Origin: Yersinia vastinensis
GTDB lineage: Bacteria; Pseudomonadota; Gammaproteobacteria; Enterobacterales; Enterobacteriaceae
Direction of reading: 5' to 3'
Assembly (NCBI RefSeq): GCF_902726565.1
Contig: NZ_CACVAF010000009.1
Coordinates: forward strand, 1 to 64,000
DNA: 64,000 nt
The notes under the pieces are model-generated. The model saw only the letters and a list, made by a program, of their open reading frames with translations, did no database searches and was not told the DNA's origin. Position numbers and translations under genes: made by a program. Of the stretch, positions 56,941 to 64,000 are shown one piece after another. Position 1 is the stretch's first letter. The number at the start of each line of letters is the position of its first letter.

Positions 56941-57845
56941 TGTTGACCCATCATTTGAGTGCGGATCAGCTTTCAATGCTAAAACAGCAGCATCCACACA
57001 TTTTCTTACAACAGAGGCGCTATCTTCGGTGGGTCGCAATCATCGCTATAGGTATTTTTTTATACTATCTTTTTTTCTTCAAGACTTTTGGTATTTCCTG
57101 GCAAGCATTCGTTAATGGTAGTCAGCAAATAAGCCGCTACTTTTTACGCATGTTTGTTTGGCATGATTTTATTAATTGGCCATTTAAATATTATTTTGGT
57201 CAGATCTTTATTACCTTGGCGATTGTTTTTGCTGGTACTCTCACAGCAACCTTAATGGCTTTACCGTTGTCATTTCTGGCAGCACGAAATGTGATGTCGG
57301 CTCCGGGCTTGCGTATTATCTCATTTATAGTTCGTCGTTTTTTGGATATTTTCCGAGGTATCGACATGGCTATTTGGGGGCTGATATTTGTGCGTGCAGT
57401 GGGGATGGGCCCACTGGCGGGGGTACTCGCAATAATTATGCAAGATATGGGGCTGCTAGGAAAACTTTATGCTGAAGGGCATGAGGCTGTCGATAAATCA
57501 CCTAACCGCGGCCTAACCGCAATGGGAGCCAATGCCTTACAAAAACAGCGCTTTGGTATTTTTACTCAATCCTTTCCAACCTTTTTGGCCCTTAGCCTTT
57601 ATCAAATTGAATCCAATACCCGTTCAGCTGCCGTGCTTGGTTTCGTAGGAGCAGGAGGGATTGGTTTGGTTTATGCCGAAAATATGCGCTTATGGAATTG
57701 GGACGTGGTCATGTTTATCACATTGATAATGGTTGTTGTAGTAATGGTCATGGATAAGATCTCTGCAACATTACGCAAGAAATATATTATTGGTGAAGAA
57801 ATTGCACTTTACCAACCCACTAATAGTATTAAAACACATGACTGA
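56940..57845 (+). CDS. phnE: Phosphonate-type ABC transporter permease 2
   Basis: The second permease has 301 residues and presumably forms a heterodimer with the first. The EAA loop is EGHEAVDKSPNRGLTAMGAN, and the family tail is NTRSAAVLGFVGAGGIGLVYAENM. It ends the operon; the following 265 bp hold no gene. No phosphonate-degrading, phosphite-oxidising or regulatory gene adjoins the cluster. Confidence 0.87.
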   Translation: MLTHHLSADQLSMLKQQHPHIFLQQRRYLRWVAIIAIGIFLYYLFFFKTFGISWQAFVNGSQQISRYFLRMFVWHDFINWPFKYYFGQIFITLAIVFAGTLTATLMALPLSFLAARNVMSAPGLRIISFIVRRFLDIFRGIDMAIWGLIFVRAVGMGPLAGVLAIIMQDMGLLGKLYAEGHEAVDKSPNRGLTAMGANALQKQRFGIFTQSFPTFLALSLYQIESNTRSAAVLGFVGAGGIGLVYAENMRLWNWDVVMFITLIMVVVVMVMDKISATLRKKYIIGEEIALYQPTNSIKTHD

Positions 57846-58110
57846 AATTAATATATTAGTGCTAGAGTGTTTTATTGATATATCTAATAATTCATTATGA
57901 ATCGCATGTATAAATAAATGTGCTTTCTGAGTTTGTTATTTATATTTCGTTATTATTGGTCTATTGAGTGCTTTATCATTAATCAGATTTACATTGAGAA
58001 AATTGGCTTTGATCTATACAATACTGCCCGCTAGACGTTAAAGAAGATTTTTTGTTTTTCTTGCGATATTCGCACACGTCTAATCTACATAATAGGAATA
58101 GGGCAGTAAT

Positions 58111-58581
58111 ATGATCAACAACGATGTGCTCCGTAGTGTTCGCTACATGCTTAACGTAAACGATACCAAGATAACAGAAATCATTAAGCTGGCGGATTTT
58201 GATGTGAACAATGCGGATGTCGTTAATTTTCTTAAAAAAGAAGATGAAGCTGGCTATCAGGATTGTCCTGATCTGGTGATGGCACATTTCCTTAATGGCC
58301 TGATTTTCTTTCGACGTGGTAAAGATGACAAGTTCCCGGCACCTGCGGTAGAGCCAGTCATTACTAACAATATTGTGCTCAAAAAACTGCGTGTGGCATT
58401 TGAGTTAAAAGACACTGATATGCACGATGTTTTTAATGCCGTTGAATTCCCAGTATCCAAACCTGAGTTAAATGCCTTGTTCCGTAAAGAAGGGAGCAAA
58501 AACTTCCGTCCTTGTGGTGATCAGGTATTGCGTTATTTCTTGAAAGGTTTGACATTACGTATACGTGGTCCTAAGAAGTAA
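58111..58581 (+). CDS. yehS: DUF1456 family protein YehS
   Basis: The 156-residue cytoplasmic protein is made of two DUF1456 repeats (about 1-70 and 80-150). Each has a pattern N-N-D/I-V-L-[RK]-[SK]-[VL]-R, then a KE(D/G) motif, a Cys-[PG]-D segment and a final [FY]-L-[NK]-G-L. It matches E. coli YehS, whose function is unknown. It lies alone between the transporter operon and urt. Confidence 0.9.
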   Translation: MINNDVLRSVRYMLNVNDTKITEIIKLADFDVNNADVVNFLKKEDEAGYQDCPDLVMAHFLNGLIFFRRGKDDKFPAPAVEPVITNNIVLKKLRVAFELKDTDMHDVFNAVEFPVSKPELNALFRKEGSKNFRPCGDQVLRYFLKGLTLRIRGPKK

Positions 58582-58768
58582 ACCCGTCTATTGGTATAAA
58601 TTACCACTCAAGAAAACAGGAATGGCAATAAGCGATTCCTGTTTTTCGTTAATTAACGCCATAGCCTCTTCACTATATTATCTCTGTTAACTTCTAAATT
58701 AAGCCATTTCTGCTTATCTTCTGTCATACCTTACTTTTCACTTTATTGCACTATCTGTGCTCGTCAGC

Positions 58769-58785
58769 TGCTCATTAATGGTGCA
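58769..58785 (+). promoter_or_regulatory. Candidate NtrC enhancer site upstream of urtA
   Basis: TGCTCATTAATGGTGCA matches the NtrC consensus TGCACC-N5-GGTGCA at 10 of 12 fixed positions. It is centred about 108 bp before the start site predicted from the sigma-54 promoter, the usual distance for glnA-type enhancers. A looser palindrome, GCACTATCTGTGC (58748-58760), lies just upstream. Confidence 0.55.
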
Positions 58786-58858
58786 GATATTGGGGGGGAT
58801 ATCAGGCTATTTGGCCATAATATCTATAATCTTCAATTAAATTATTAAGATATAAAAC

Positions 58859-58873
58859 TGGCATGGCGATTGC
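58859..58873 (+). promoter_or_regulatory. Sigma-54 promoter of the urt operon
   Basis: TGGCATG-GCGA-TTGC matches the RpoN consensus TGGCACG-N4-TTGC in all but one position, with GG and GC at the required 10-bp spacing. It lies 52 bp before the urtA ATG and inside the open frame upstream of it. That rules out a start at 58863. Confidence 0.75.
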
Positions 58874-58925
58874 GCTGAGTAATTCAATCTTGTGTGTTTT
58901 TACTCAACAACCAGAGGTTAACGCT

Positions 58926-60194
58926 ATGCAACACCGTCACTTATTTAAAGTTTTTGCACTCTCAGCTTCGGTCATCAGCATGGGTGTGGCTTTTGGCACA
59001 CTGGCTGCTGATACTATCAAAGTGGGTATTTTGCACTCGTTGTCCGGCACGATGGCTATTTCTGAAACACCACTGAAAGATATGGCATTGATGAGTATTG
59101 ATGATATTAATGCTCATGGCGGTGTATTAGGTAAACAACTTGAGCCAGTTATTGTCGATCCGGCATCCAACTGGCCCTTATTTGCTGAGAAAGCACGGCA
59201 ATTATTAACACAAGATAAAGTTGCTGTTGTCTTTGGTGCCTGGACTTCAGTTTCTCGTAAATCAGTATTACCCGTATTTGAAGAGTTAAATGGCTTACTG
59301 TTCTACCCGGTGCAATATGAAGGTGAAGAAATGTCTCCGAATGTCTTTTATACGGGGGCCGCACCAAATCAACAAGCTATCCCTGCTGTAGAATATTTAT
59401 TGAGTGAAGATGGTGGTGCGGCGAAGCGCTTTATTTTACTGGGCACTGATTACGTATATCCACGGACTACGAATAAAATTCTGCGTGCTTTCTTGCATAC
59501 GAAAGGTATCCAAGATAAAGACATTGAGGAAATATATACTCCATTCGGTTATAGCGATTACCAAACTATTGTCGGCAATATTAAGAAATTCTCTGCTGAT
59601 GGCAAAACGGCGGTTATTTCTACCATCAACGGTGATTCAAATGTTCCTTTCTACAAAGAGCTAGCTAATCAGGGTATTAAAGCGACCGATGTACCGGTTA
59701 TTGCTTTCTCCGTAGGAGAGGAGGAGTTACGTGGCATTGATACTAAGCCATTAGTGGGCAATCTTGCGGCCTGGAACTATTTCCAATCCGTGGATAACCC
59801 AACTAACAAGAAATTTGTTGAGCAATGGAAAGCATATGCCAAAGCACACAACTTGCCGAATGCAGATACAGCAGTCACCAATGACCCGATGGAAGCAACT
59901 TGGGTAGGCATGCATATGTGGGCTCAGGCGGTAGAAAAAGCCAAATCAACCGATGTAGATAAAGTTCGAGCGGCCATGGCCGGGCAGACCTATCCGGCTC
60001 CGTCCGGTTTTACGTTGACGATGGACAAAACCAATCACCATTTACATAAGCCGGTGATGATTGGCGAAATTGAGTCTGACGGACAGTTCAATGTGGTATG
60101 GCAGACTGATGCGCCCATTCGGGCGCAGCCATGGAGCCCATTTATCGCCGGAAATGATAAAAAACCGGATCATCCAGTGAAAAGCACGCAATAG
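58926..60194 (+). CDS. urtA: Urea ABC transporter, periplasmic binding protein UrtA
   Basis: UrtA binds urea for high-affinity uptake under nitrogen limitation. From the ATG at 58926 (MQHRHLFKVFAL) it has 422 residues, with a signal peptide ending near ASVISMGVAFGTLAA. Family motifs are VGILHSLSGTMAISE, VFGAWTSVSRKSVLPVFE, LLFYPVQYEGEE and LGTDYVYPRTTN. The start is fixed by the sigma-54 promoter upstream and by a CCAGAGGTT ribosome site. It is the first gene of urtABCDE. Confidence 0.95.
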   Translation: MQHRHLFKVFALSASVISMGVAFGTLAADTIKVGILHSLSGTMAISETPLKDMALMSIDDINAHGGVLGKQLEPVIVDPASNWPLFAEKARQLLTQDKVAVVFGAWTSVSRKSVLPVFEELNGLLFYPVQYEGEEMSPNVFYTGAAPNQQAIPAVEYLLSEDGGAAKRFILLGTDYVYPRTTNKILRAFLHTKGIQDKDIEEIYTPFGYSDYQTIVGNIKKFSADGKTAVISTINGDSNVPFYKELANQGIKATDVPVIAFSVGEEELRGIDTKPLVGNLAAWNYFQSVDNPTNKKFVEQWKAYAKAHNLPNADTAVTNDPMEATWVGMHMWAQAVEKAKSTDVDKVRAAMAGQTYPAPSGFTLTMDKTNHHLHKPVMIGEIESDGQFNVVWQTDAPIRAQPWSPFIAGNDKKPDHPVKSTQ

Positions 60195-60265
60195 CGGTGA
60201 CACTCCGGAGCCAGGTTAAGTTGGCTCCGGTTCTCCTTTGCCAAATACCTGTGATGAGTGGGCCT

Positions 60266-61867
60266 ATGAAATCATTAATTCCATTTTGGGGTAGAGCAGC
60301 TAATTATTTGCTCAGACCGATAATCGGTTTGTTAATGGGGATATCGGCACTAGCAGTCGCAGGGCCTGCCCATGATTTTGTTGCAGCCAATCGTTCACAG
60401 CAGGCCATTATGTTGCAGCAGTGGGCAACAGAACCCGATGTTAGCCGGTTACCCTTATTGCAAGCGCTGAAGCAAGAAACGTTGGTGATTGATGGCGCCG
60501 GGCAAGCTTTTATCCAAAATAATCAGACTTTCACACCTCTAGAGGGTCAGGCACAACCCACTGATATACCGAAAAAAATCTGGCTTAATAACCGATTACG
60601 TACCCTGATTGCTAATGCGTTGTCAGCTCAACGGTTAGTTAGTGAGGACCCATCGGTTCGTTTGCTTGCAGCCCAAGAGTTACAGAAACAGGCGCAAAGC
60701 AGTCAATTGTTATTACTTAATCAGCGTCTGAAATTAGAAACTGATAATAAAGTGAAAGAGGCATTGAGCATTGCGCTTGCCAATTTGCAGCTCACTGATA
60801 GTGACCCTCAGGTACGCCTGAATGCCGTGCAGTTACTGGGGCAATCGGGTTCGCCTCAGACTCAGTCTCGGCTACAAAGTTTAACGGACATCAAGGTAGA
60901 ACCTGATGAGCAAGTGCGTACTGCGGCTGCCAGTAGTCTAAAACAAGTACAACATCGGCTGATGGTTGGGGATATCATCGGGCAGGTATTTAGTGGGCTA
61001 TCACTGGGGTCTATCCTGTTGTTAGCCGCGCTGGGATTAGCCATTACGTATGGTTTGCTAGGTGTCATTAATATGGCTCATGGCGAAATGCTCATGCTGG
61101 GGGCTTATTCCGCTTATTTAGTGCAATCCTTATTCCAACATTTTGCCCCTCACTGGCTGGCACTATATCCATTGCTCGCTTTACCCGTCGCTTTCTTTAT
61201 TACCGCAGGAATTGGTATGGCTTTAGAGCGAACAATCATTCGTCATTTGTATGGCCGACCATTGGAAACTTTATTGGCAACGTGGGGCATCAGCCTAATG
61301 TTGATTCAGAGTGTACGGATGATTTTTGGTGCACAAAATCTAGAGGTTGCTAACCCGGCTTGGTTATCGGGAGGGATACAGGTTTTGCCGAATCTGGTTT
61401 TACCTTGGAATCGTATTGCGGTGATTGTTTTTGTGGTGATTGTATTGCTGCTTACATGGCTGTTACTGAATAAGACTCGTCTCGGATTACAAGTACGTGC
61501 AGTCACCCAGAACCGCGCAATGGCGGCGTGTTGTGGTGTGGCGACAGGGCGAGTCGATATGTTGGCATTTGGACTGGGTTCCGGTATCGCCGGATTGGGG
61601 GGCGTAGCACTATCACAGTTGGGGAATGTCGGCCCGGAATTAGGGCAGGGTTATATCATCGACTCTTTCTTGGTGGTGGTACTCGGCGGCGTAGGGCAGC
61701 TAGCAGGTAGTGTTGTTGCCGCACTGGGATTGGGAATGCTGAATAAAATTCTGGAACCTCAGATTGGTGCAGTGCTCGGCAAAATTTTAATTTTAGTGCT
61801 GATCATTTTGTTTATTCAAAAACGACCACAGGGTCTGTTTGCTCTCAAGGGCAGGGTGAGTGACTAA
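60266..61867 (+). CDS. urtB: Urea ABC transporter permease UrtB
   Basis: UrtB is one of two permeases. I use the ATG at 60266 (MKSLIPFWGRAA; GAGTGGG upstream), giving 533 residues with an N-terminal signal-like helix; starts at 60254 or a GTG at 60197 are alternatives. Residues about 35-255 form a periplasmic, HEAT-like extension typical of UrtB (repeated S-D/E-D-P-x-V-R-L-x-A). The rest is a LivH-type membrane domain with about eight helices (GLLGVINMAHGEMLMLGAY). The stop overlaps the urtC start. Confidence 0.93.
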   Translation: MKSLIPFWGRAANYLLRPIIGLLMGISALAVAGPAHDFVAANRSQQAIMLQQWATEPDVSRLPLLQALKQETLVIDGAGQAFIQNNQTFTPLEGQAQPTDIPKKIWLNNRLRTLIANALSAQRLVSEDPSVRLLAAQELQKQAQSSQLLLLNQRLKLETDNKVKEALSIALANLQLTDSDPQVRLNAVQLLGQSGSPQTQSRLQSLTDIKVEPDEQVRTAAASSLKQVQHRLMVGDIIGQVFSGLSLGSILLLAALGLAITYGLLGVINMAHGEMLMLGAYSAYLVQSLFQHFAPHWLALYPLLALPVAFFITAGIGMALERTIIRHLYGRPLETLLATWGISLMLIQSVRMIFGAQNLEVANPAWLSGGIQVLPNLVLPWNRIAVIVFVVIVLLLTWLLLNKTRLGLQVRAVTQNRAMAACCGVATGRVDMLAFGLGSGIAGLGGVALSQLGNVGPELGQGYIIDSFLVVVLGGVGQLAGSVVAALGLGMLNKILEPQIGAVLGKILILVLIILFIQKRPQGLFALKGRVSD

Positions 61868-62943
61868 TGAATCAACCTTTGGCGATTACGATGACACAAA
61901 AAGCACCAACTCTCACTCTATCACTGGGGGTAGTGGTACTTATTTTATTGATTACTCTTCCTTTTCTGGCTTTGTTACCAATGGATAATCCATTGGCAAT
62001 TTCAACCTATACCCTAACACTTATCGGCAAGATTCTGTGTTACGCGGTGGTCGCAATTGCACTAGATTTGGTGTGGGGCTATGCCGGGTTACTGTCACTG
62101 GGGCATGGCTTATTTTTCGCCCTCGGTGGTTATGCTATGGGCATGTACTTAATGCGACAGGCTGCAGGAGAGGGCCTGCCTGCATTTATGTCTTTTCTGT
62201 CATGGAGTGAGTTGCCGTGGTTTTGGAGTGGTAGCCAATATTTTGTGTGGGCGCTGTGTTTGATTGTACTCGTACCCGGTTTATTGGCTTTTGTTTTTGG
62301 CTATTTTGCCTTTCGTTCCAAAATAAAAGGGGTCTATTTTTCCATCATGACACAAGCACTCACTTACGCAGGGATGCTGCTATTTTTTCGCAACGAAACG
62401 GGTTTTGGTGGCAATAATGGCTTTACTGGTTTTACGACGATATTAGGCTTTTCAGTGTCAGCGACATCAACACGCATTGCCCTGTTTCTCGCCACTCTCA
62501 TACTGTTAATCGCCAGCCTGGCATTAGGCTTTGCGTTAGCGCGAACCAAATTCGGTCGAGTATTAACCGCGGTGCGAGATGCTGAAAACCGCCTGACATT
62601 TTGTGGCTATGACCCCAAAGGTTTCAAATTGTTTGTCTGGACACTTTCTGCGGTGCTGTGTGCTTTAGCTGGTGCGTTATATGTGCCACAGGTTGGTATT
62701 ATCAATCCCAGCGAAATGTCTCCAACCAACTCTATTGAAGCCGCAATTTGGGTAGCGCTTGGTGGGCGCGGTACTTTGATCGGCCCGGTACTGGGGGCGG
62801 GGATTGTTAATGGTGCAAAAAGTTGGTTTACCATGGCAATGCCGGAATATTGGCAGTTCTTCCTTGGTTTGATATTTATTCTGGTGACCTTGTTCTTGCC
62901 TAAAGGTGTTATTGGTTTACTGCGTCGGGGGAAAGATAAATGA
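61867..62943 (+). CDS. urtC: Urea ABC transporter permease UrtC
   Basis: UrtC is the LivM-type partner of UrtB, with 358 residues and about nine helices. Conserved features are DLVWGYAGLLSLGHGLFFALGGYAMGMYL, the cytoplasmic loop LTAVRDAENRLTFCGYDP that meets the ATPases, and VALGGRGTLIGPVLGAGIVNGAKSW (each quoted as landmarks in separate segments). Its start overlaps the urtB stop by one base and its end overlaps urtD by 4 bp. Confidence 0.94.
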   Translation: MNQPLAITMTQKAPTLTLSLGVVVLILLITLPFLALLPMDNPLAISTYTLTLIGKILCYAVVAIALDLVWGYAGLLSLGHGLFFALGGYAMGMYLMRQAAGEGLPAFMSFLSWSELPWFWSGSQYFVWALCLIVLVPGLLAFVFGYFAFRSKIKGVYFSIMTQALTYAGMLLFFRNETGFGGNNGFTGFTTILGFSVSATSTRIALFLATLILLIASLALGFALARTKFGRVLTAVRDAENRLTFCGYDPKGFKLFVWTLSAVLCALAGALYVPQVGIINPSEMSPTNSIEAAIWVALGGRGTLIGPVLGAGIVNGAKSWFTMAMPEYWQFFLGLIFILVTLFLPKGVIGLLRRGKDK

Positions 62944-63776
62944 GCCGATTTCAAATAACTGAACAACTAATTTACCCCGAAATCATTGCTCAAGAACCCG
63001 GGGTTGTGCAGCATGCAGCAGACAAATACCGCCAGCAGCGAGACCCCGTGCTGACACTGGAAGAGATCAATGTCAGTTTTGATGGCTTTCATGCATTGAG
63101 AAATCTTTCATTGCAAATTGGTGTTGGGGAGTTGCGCTGCATTATTGGCCCGAATGGTGCGGGTAAAACAACATTGATGGATGTCATCACCGGTAAAACG
63201 CGACCACAGAGTGGCAAAATGATGTATGACCAACATCATGATCTTTTGGCAATGAATACGATTGAGATTGCACAGGCGGGTATTGGGCGAAAATTCCAAA
63301 AACCGACAGTATTTGAGGCGCTGAGTGTCTTTGAAAATCTTGAGTTGGCACAAAAAAGCACAAAAACTGTTTGGGCAAGTTTGTGTGCCAGATTGAGTAG
63401 TGAACAGCAAGATCAAATTGATGAAACATTAGCCATATTGCGCTTAACTGATATGCGGCAGCGCCCTGCCGGTTTGTTATCGCACGGCCAAAAACAGTTT
63501 CTTGAAATCGGCATGTTATTAGTGCAAGACCCGCATTTGCTTCTTTTGGATGAGCCAGCTGCAGGGATGACTGATGCAGAAACTGCTTATACAGCAGAGT
63601 TGTTTAATCAGTTGGCAGGTAAACATTCCTTAATGGTGGTGGAGCATGATATGGGATTTGTTGAGACCATTGCCGACCATGTAACAGTGTTGCATCAAGG
63701 GCAGGTATTAGCTGAGGGGACATTGGCAGAGGTGCAGGCTAATGAGCAAGTGATTGAGGTTTATTTGGGGCGCTGA
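62940..63776 (+). CDS. urtD: Urea ABC transporter ATPase UrtD
   Basis: UrtD is the LivG-like ATPase with 278 residues. Motifs are Walker A GPNGAGKTT, the Q-loop IGRKFQKPTVFEALSVFENL, signature LSHGQKQFLEIGMLL, Walker B LLLLDEPAAGMTD and switch His in VVEHDMGF. The N-terminal 40 residues precede the ATPase fold and are typical of UrtD. urtE follows after 127 bp. Confidence 0.94.
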   Translation: MSRFQITEQLIYPEIIAQEPGVVQHAADKYRQQRDPVLTLEEINVSFDGFHALRNLSLQIGVGELRCIIGPNGAGKTTLMDVITGKTRPQSGKMMYDQHHDLLAMNTIEIAQAGIGRKFQKPTVFEALSVFENLELAQKSTKTVWASLCARLSSEQQDQIDETLAILRLTDMRQRPAGLLSHGQKQFLEIGMLLVQDPHLLLLDEPAAGMTDAETAYTAELFNQLAGKHSLMVVEHDMGFVETIADHVTVLHQGQVLAEGTLAEVQANEQVIEVYLGR

Positions 63777-63903
63777 GTTGCTCTGACTTATTGTTACTTT
63801 ACCCCTTTGTATTTGGGATCATGTCTTGATTCTGAACGACTAGTCACCGTGATACTTAGCATTTGGTGATCAGCAGTTATCTGGATCCGTTGGGAGATAA
63901 TAT

Positions 63904-64000
63904 ATGCTGCAAGTAAATGAACTCGATCAATATTATGGTGGCAGTCATATATTGCGCGGCTTGTCATTTGAGGCTGCGGTGGGTGAAGTGACATGCTTAT
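63904..64000 (+). CDS. urtE: Urea ABC transporter ATPase UrtE (cut by the window end)
   Basis: Only the first 32 residues are present (MLQVNELDQYYGGSHILRGL...), including the HILRGL and GEVTCL segments before Walker A. They match the UrtE family start as I recall it. A GGGAGATAAT ribosome region precedes the ATG. Urease genes may lie beyond. Confidence 0.9.
   Translation, partial: MLQVNELDQYYGGSHILRGLSFEAAVGEVTCL

Noticed and set aside
58863-58925. An upstream extension of urtA
   Set aside because: The earlier ATG lies within the sigma-54 promoter itself and would precede the transcription start. The signal peptide begins at 58926.

Overview
The window is chromosomal DNA of an enterobacterium, almost certainly a Yersinia outside the pestis/pseudotuberculosis pair. 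From the start to about 45.8 kb the gene order closely follows a well-known E. coli block: tRNA-Lys, nadA-pnuC-zitB-aroG-gpmA, the gal operon, modEF/acrZ/modABC, ybhA-pgl, the bio cluster, uvrB, yvcK, moa, ybhL, ybhRSFG-cecR-rhlE. The class IV adenylate cyclase closely resembles the one I remember from Y. pestis but is not identical. Yersinia-type intergenic palindromes also occur. The assignment rests on recalled protein sequences and gene order, not on a search.

Region by region. 1-0.4 kb: the 3' part of a tRNA-Lys followed by tandem repeats of about 168 bp that re-copy the tRNA 3' end, an arrangement like the E. coli tyrT/rtT repeats. 0.7-10.7 kb: NAD synthesis and salvage (nadA, pnuC), zinc efflux (zitB), aromatic synthesis (aroG), glycolysis (gpmA, with a Fur box), psiF and galETKM with a GalR operator. 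11-17.5 kb: a CPBP membrane protease, then molybdate regulation and uptake (modE-modF, acrZ, modABC with a ModE operator). 18.4-21.8 kb: an autotransporter adhesin candidate with 22 nine-base Asp-Pro-Val repeats, placed between ybhA and pgl. 23-28.2 kb: bioA/bioBFCD with a BirA operator. 28.2-30 kb: an orphan UrtE-like ATPase with an altered signature motif, then about 1 kb of non-coding DNA with an inverted DnaA-box pair and a LexA box ahead of uvrB. 32-36 kb: yvcK and a moaACDE operon under a Moco riboswitch; moaB is absent here. 36-45.8 kb: ybhL, the YbhFSRG efflux system with CecR, rhlE and dusC.

From 45.8 kb the order departs from that block. An M-box magnesium riboswitch precedes a short MgtE. 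Then come a 58-residue membrane protein, pbpG, the 27-residue yohP, dld, cyaB, yajD, a suppressor-of-fused-domain protein, a GlsB/YeaQ protein, a four-gene phosphonate-type ABC transporter without catabolic genes, yehS, and the urtABCDE urea transporter. The window ends inside urtE. A sigma-54 promoter and an NtrC-like site lie ahead of urtA and dictate its start codon.

Several blocks work together: mod and moa provide molybdate and molybdopterin, bio is a complete late biotin pathway, and urt probably feeds a urease outside the window. The most unusual items are the tRNA-derived tandem repeats, the orphan UrtE paralogue, the DPV-repeat autotransporter, the M-box/short MgtE pair, the standalone phosphonate-type transporter, and two very small membrane proteins.
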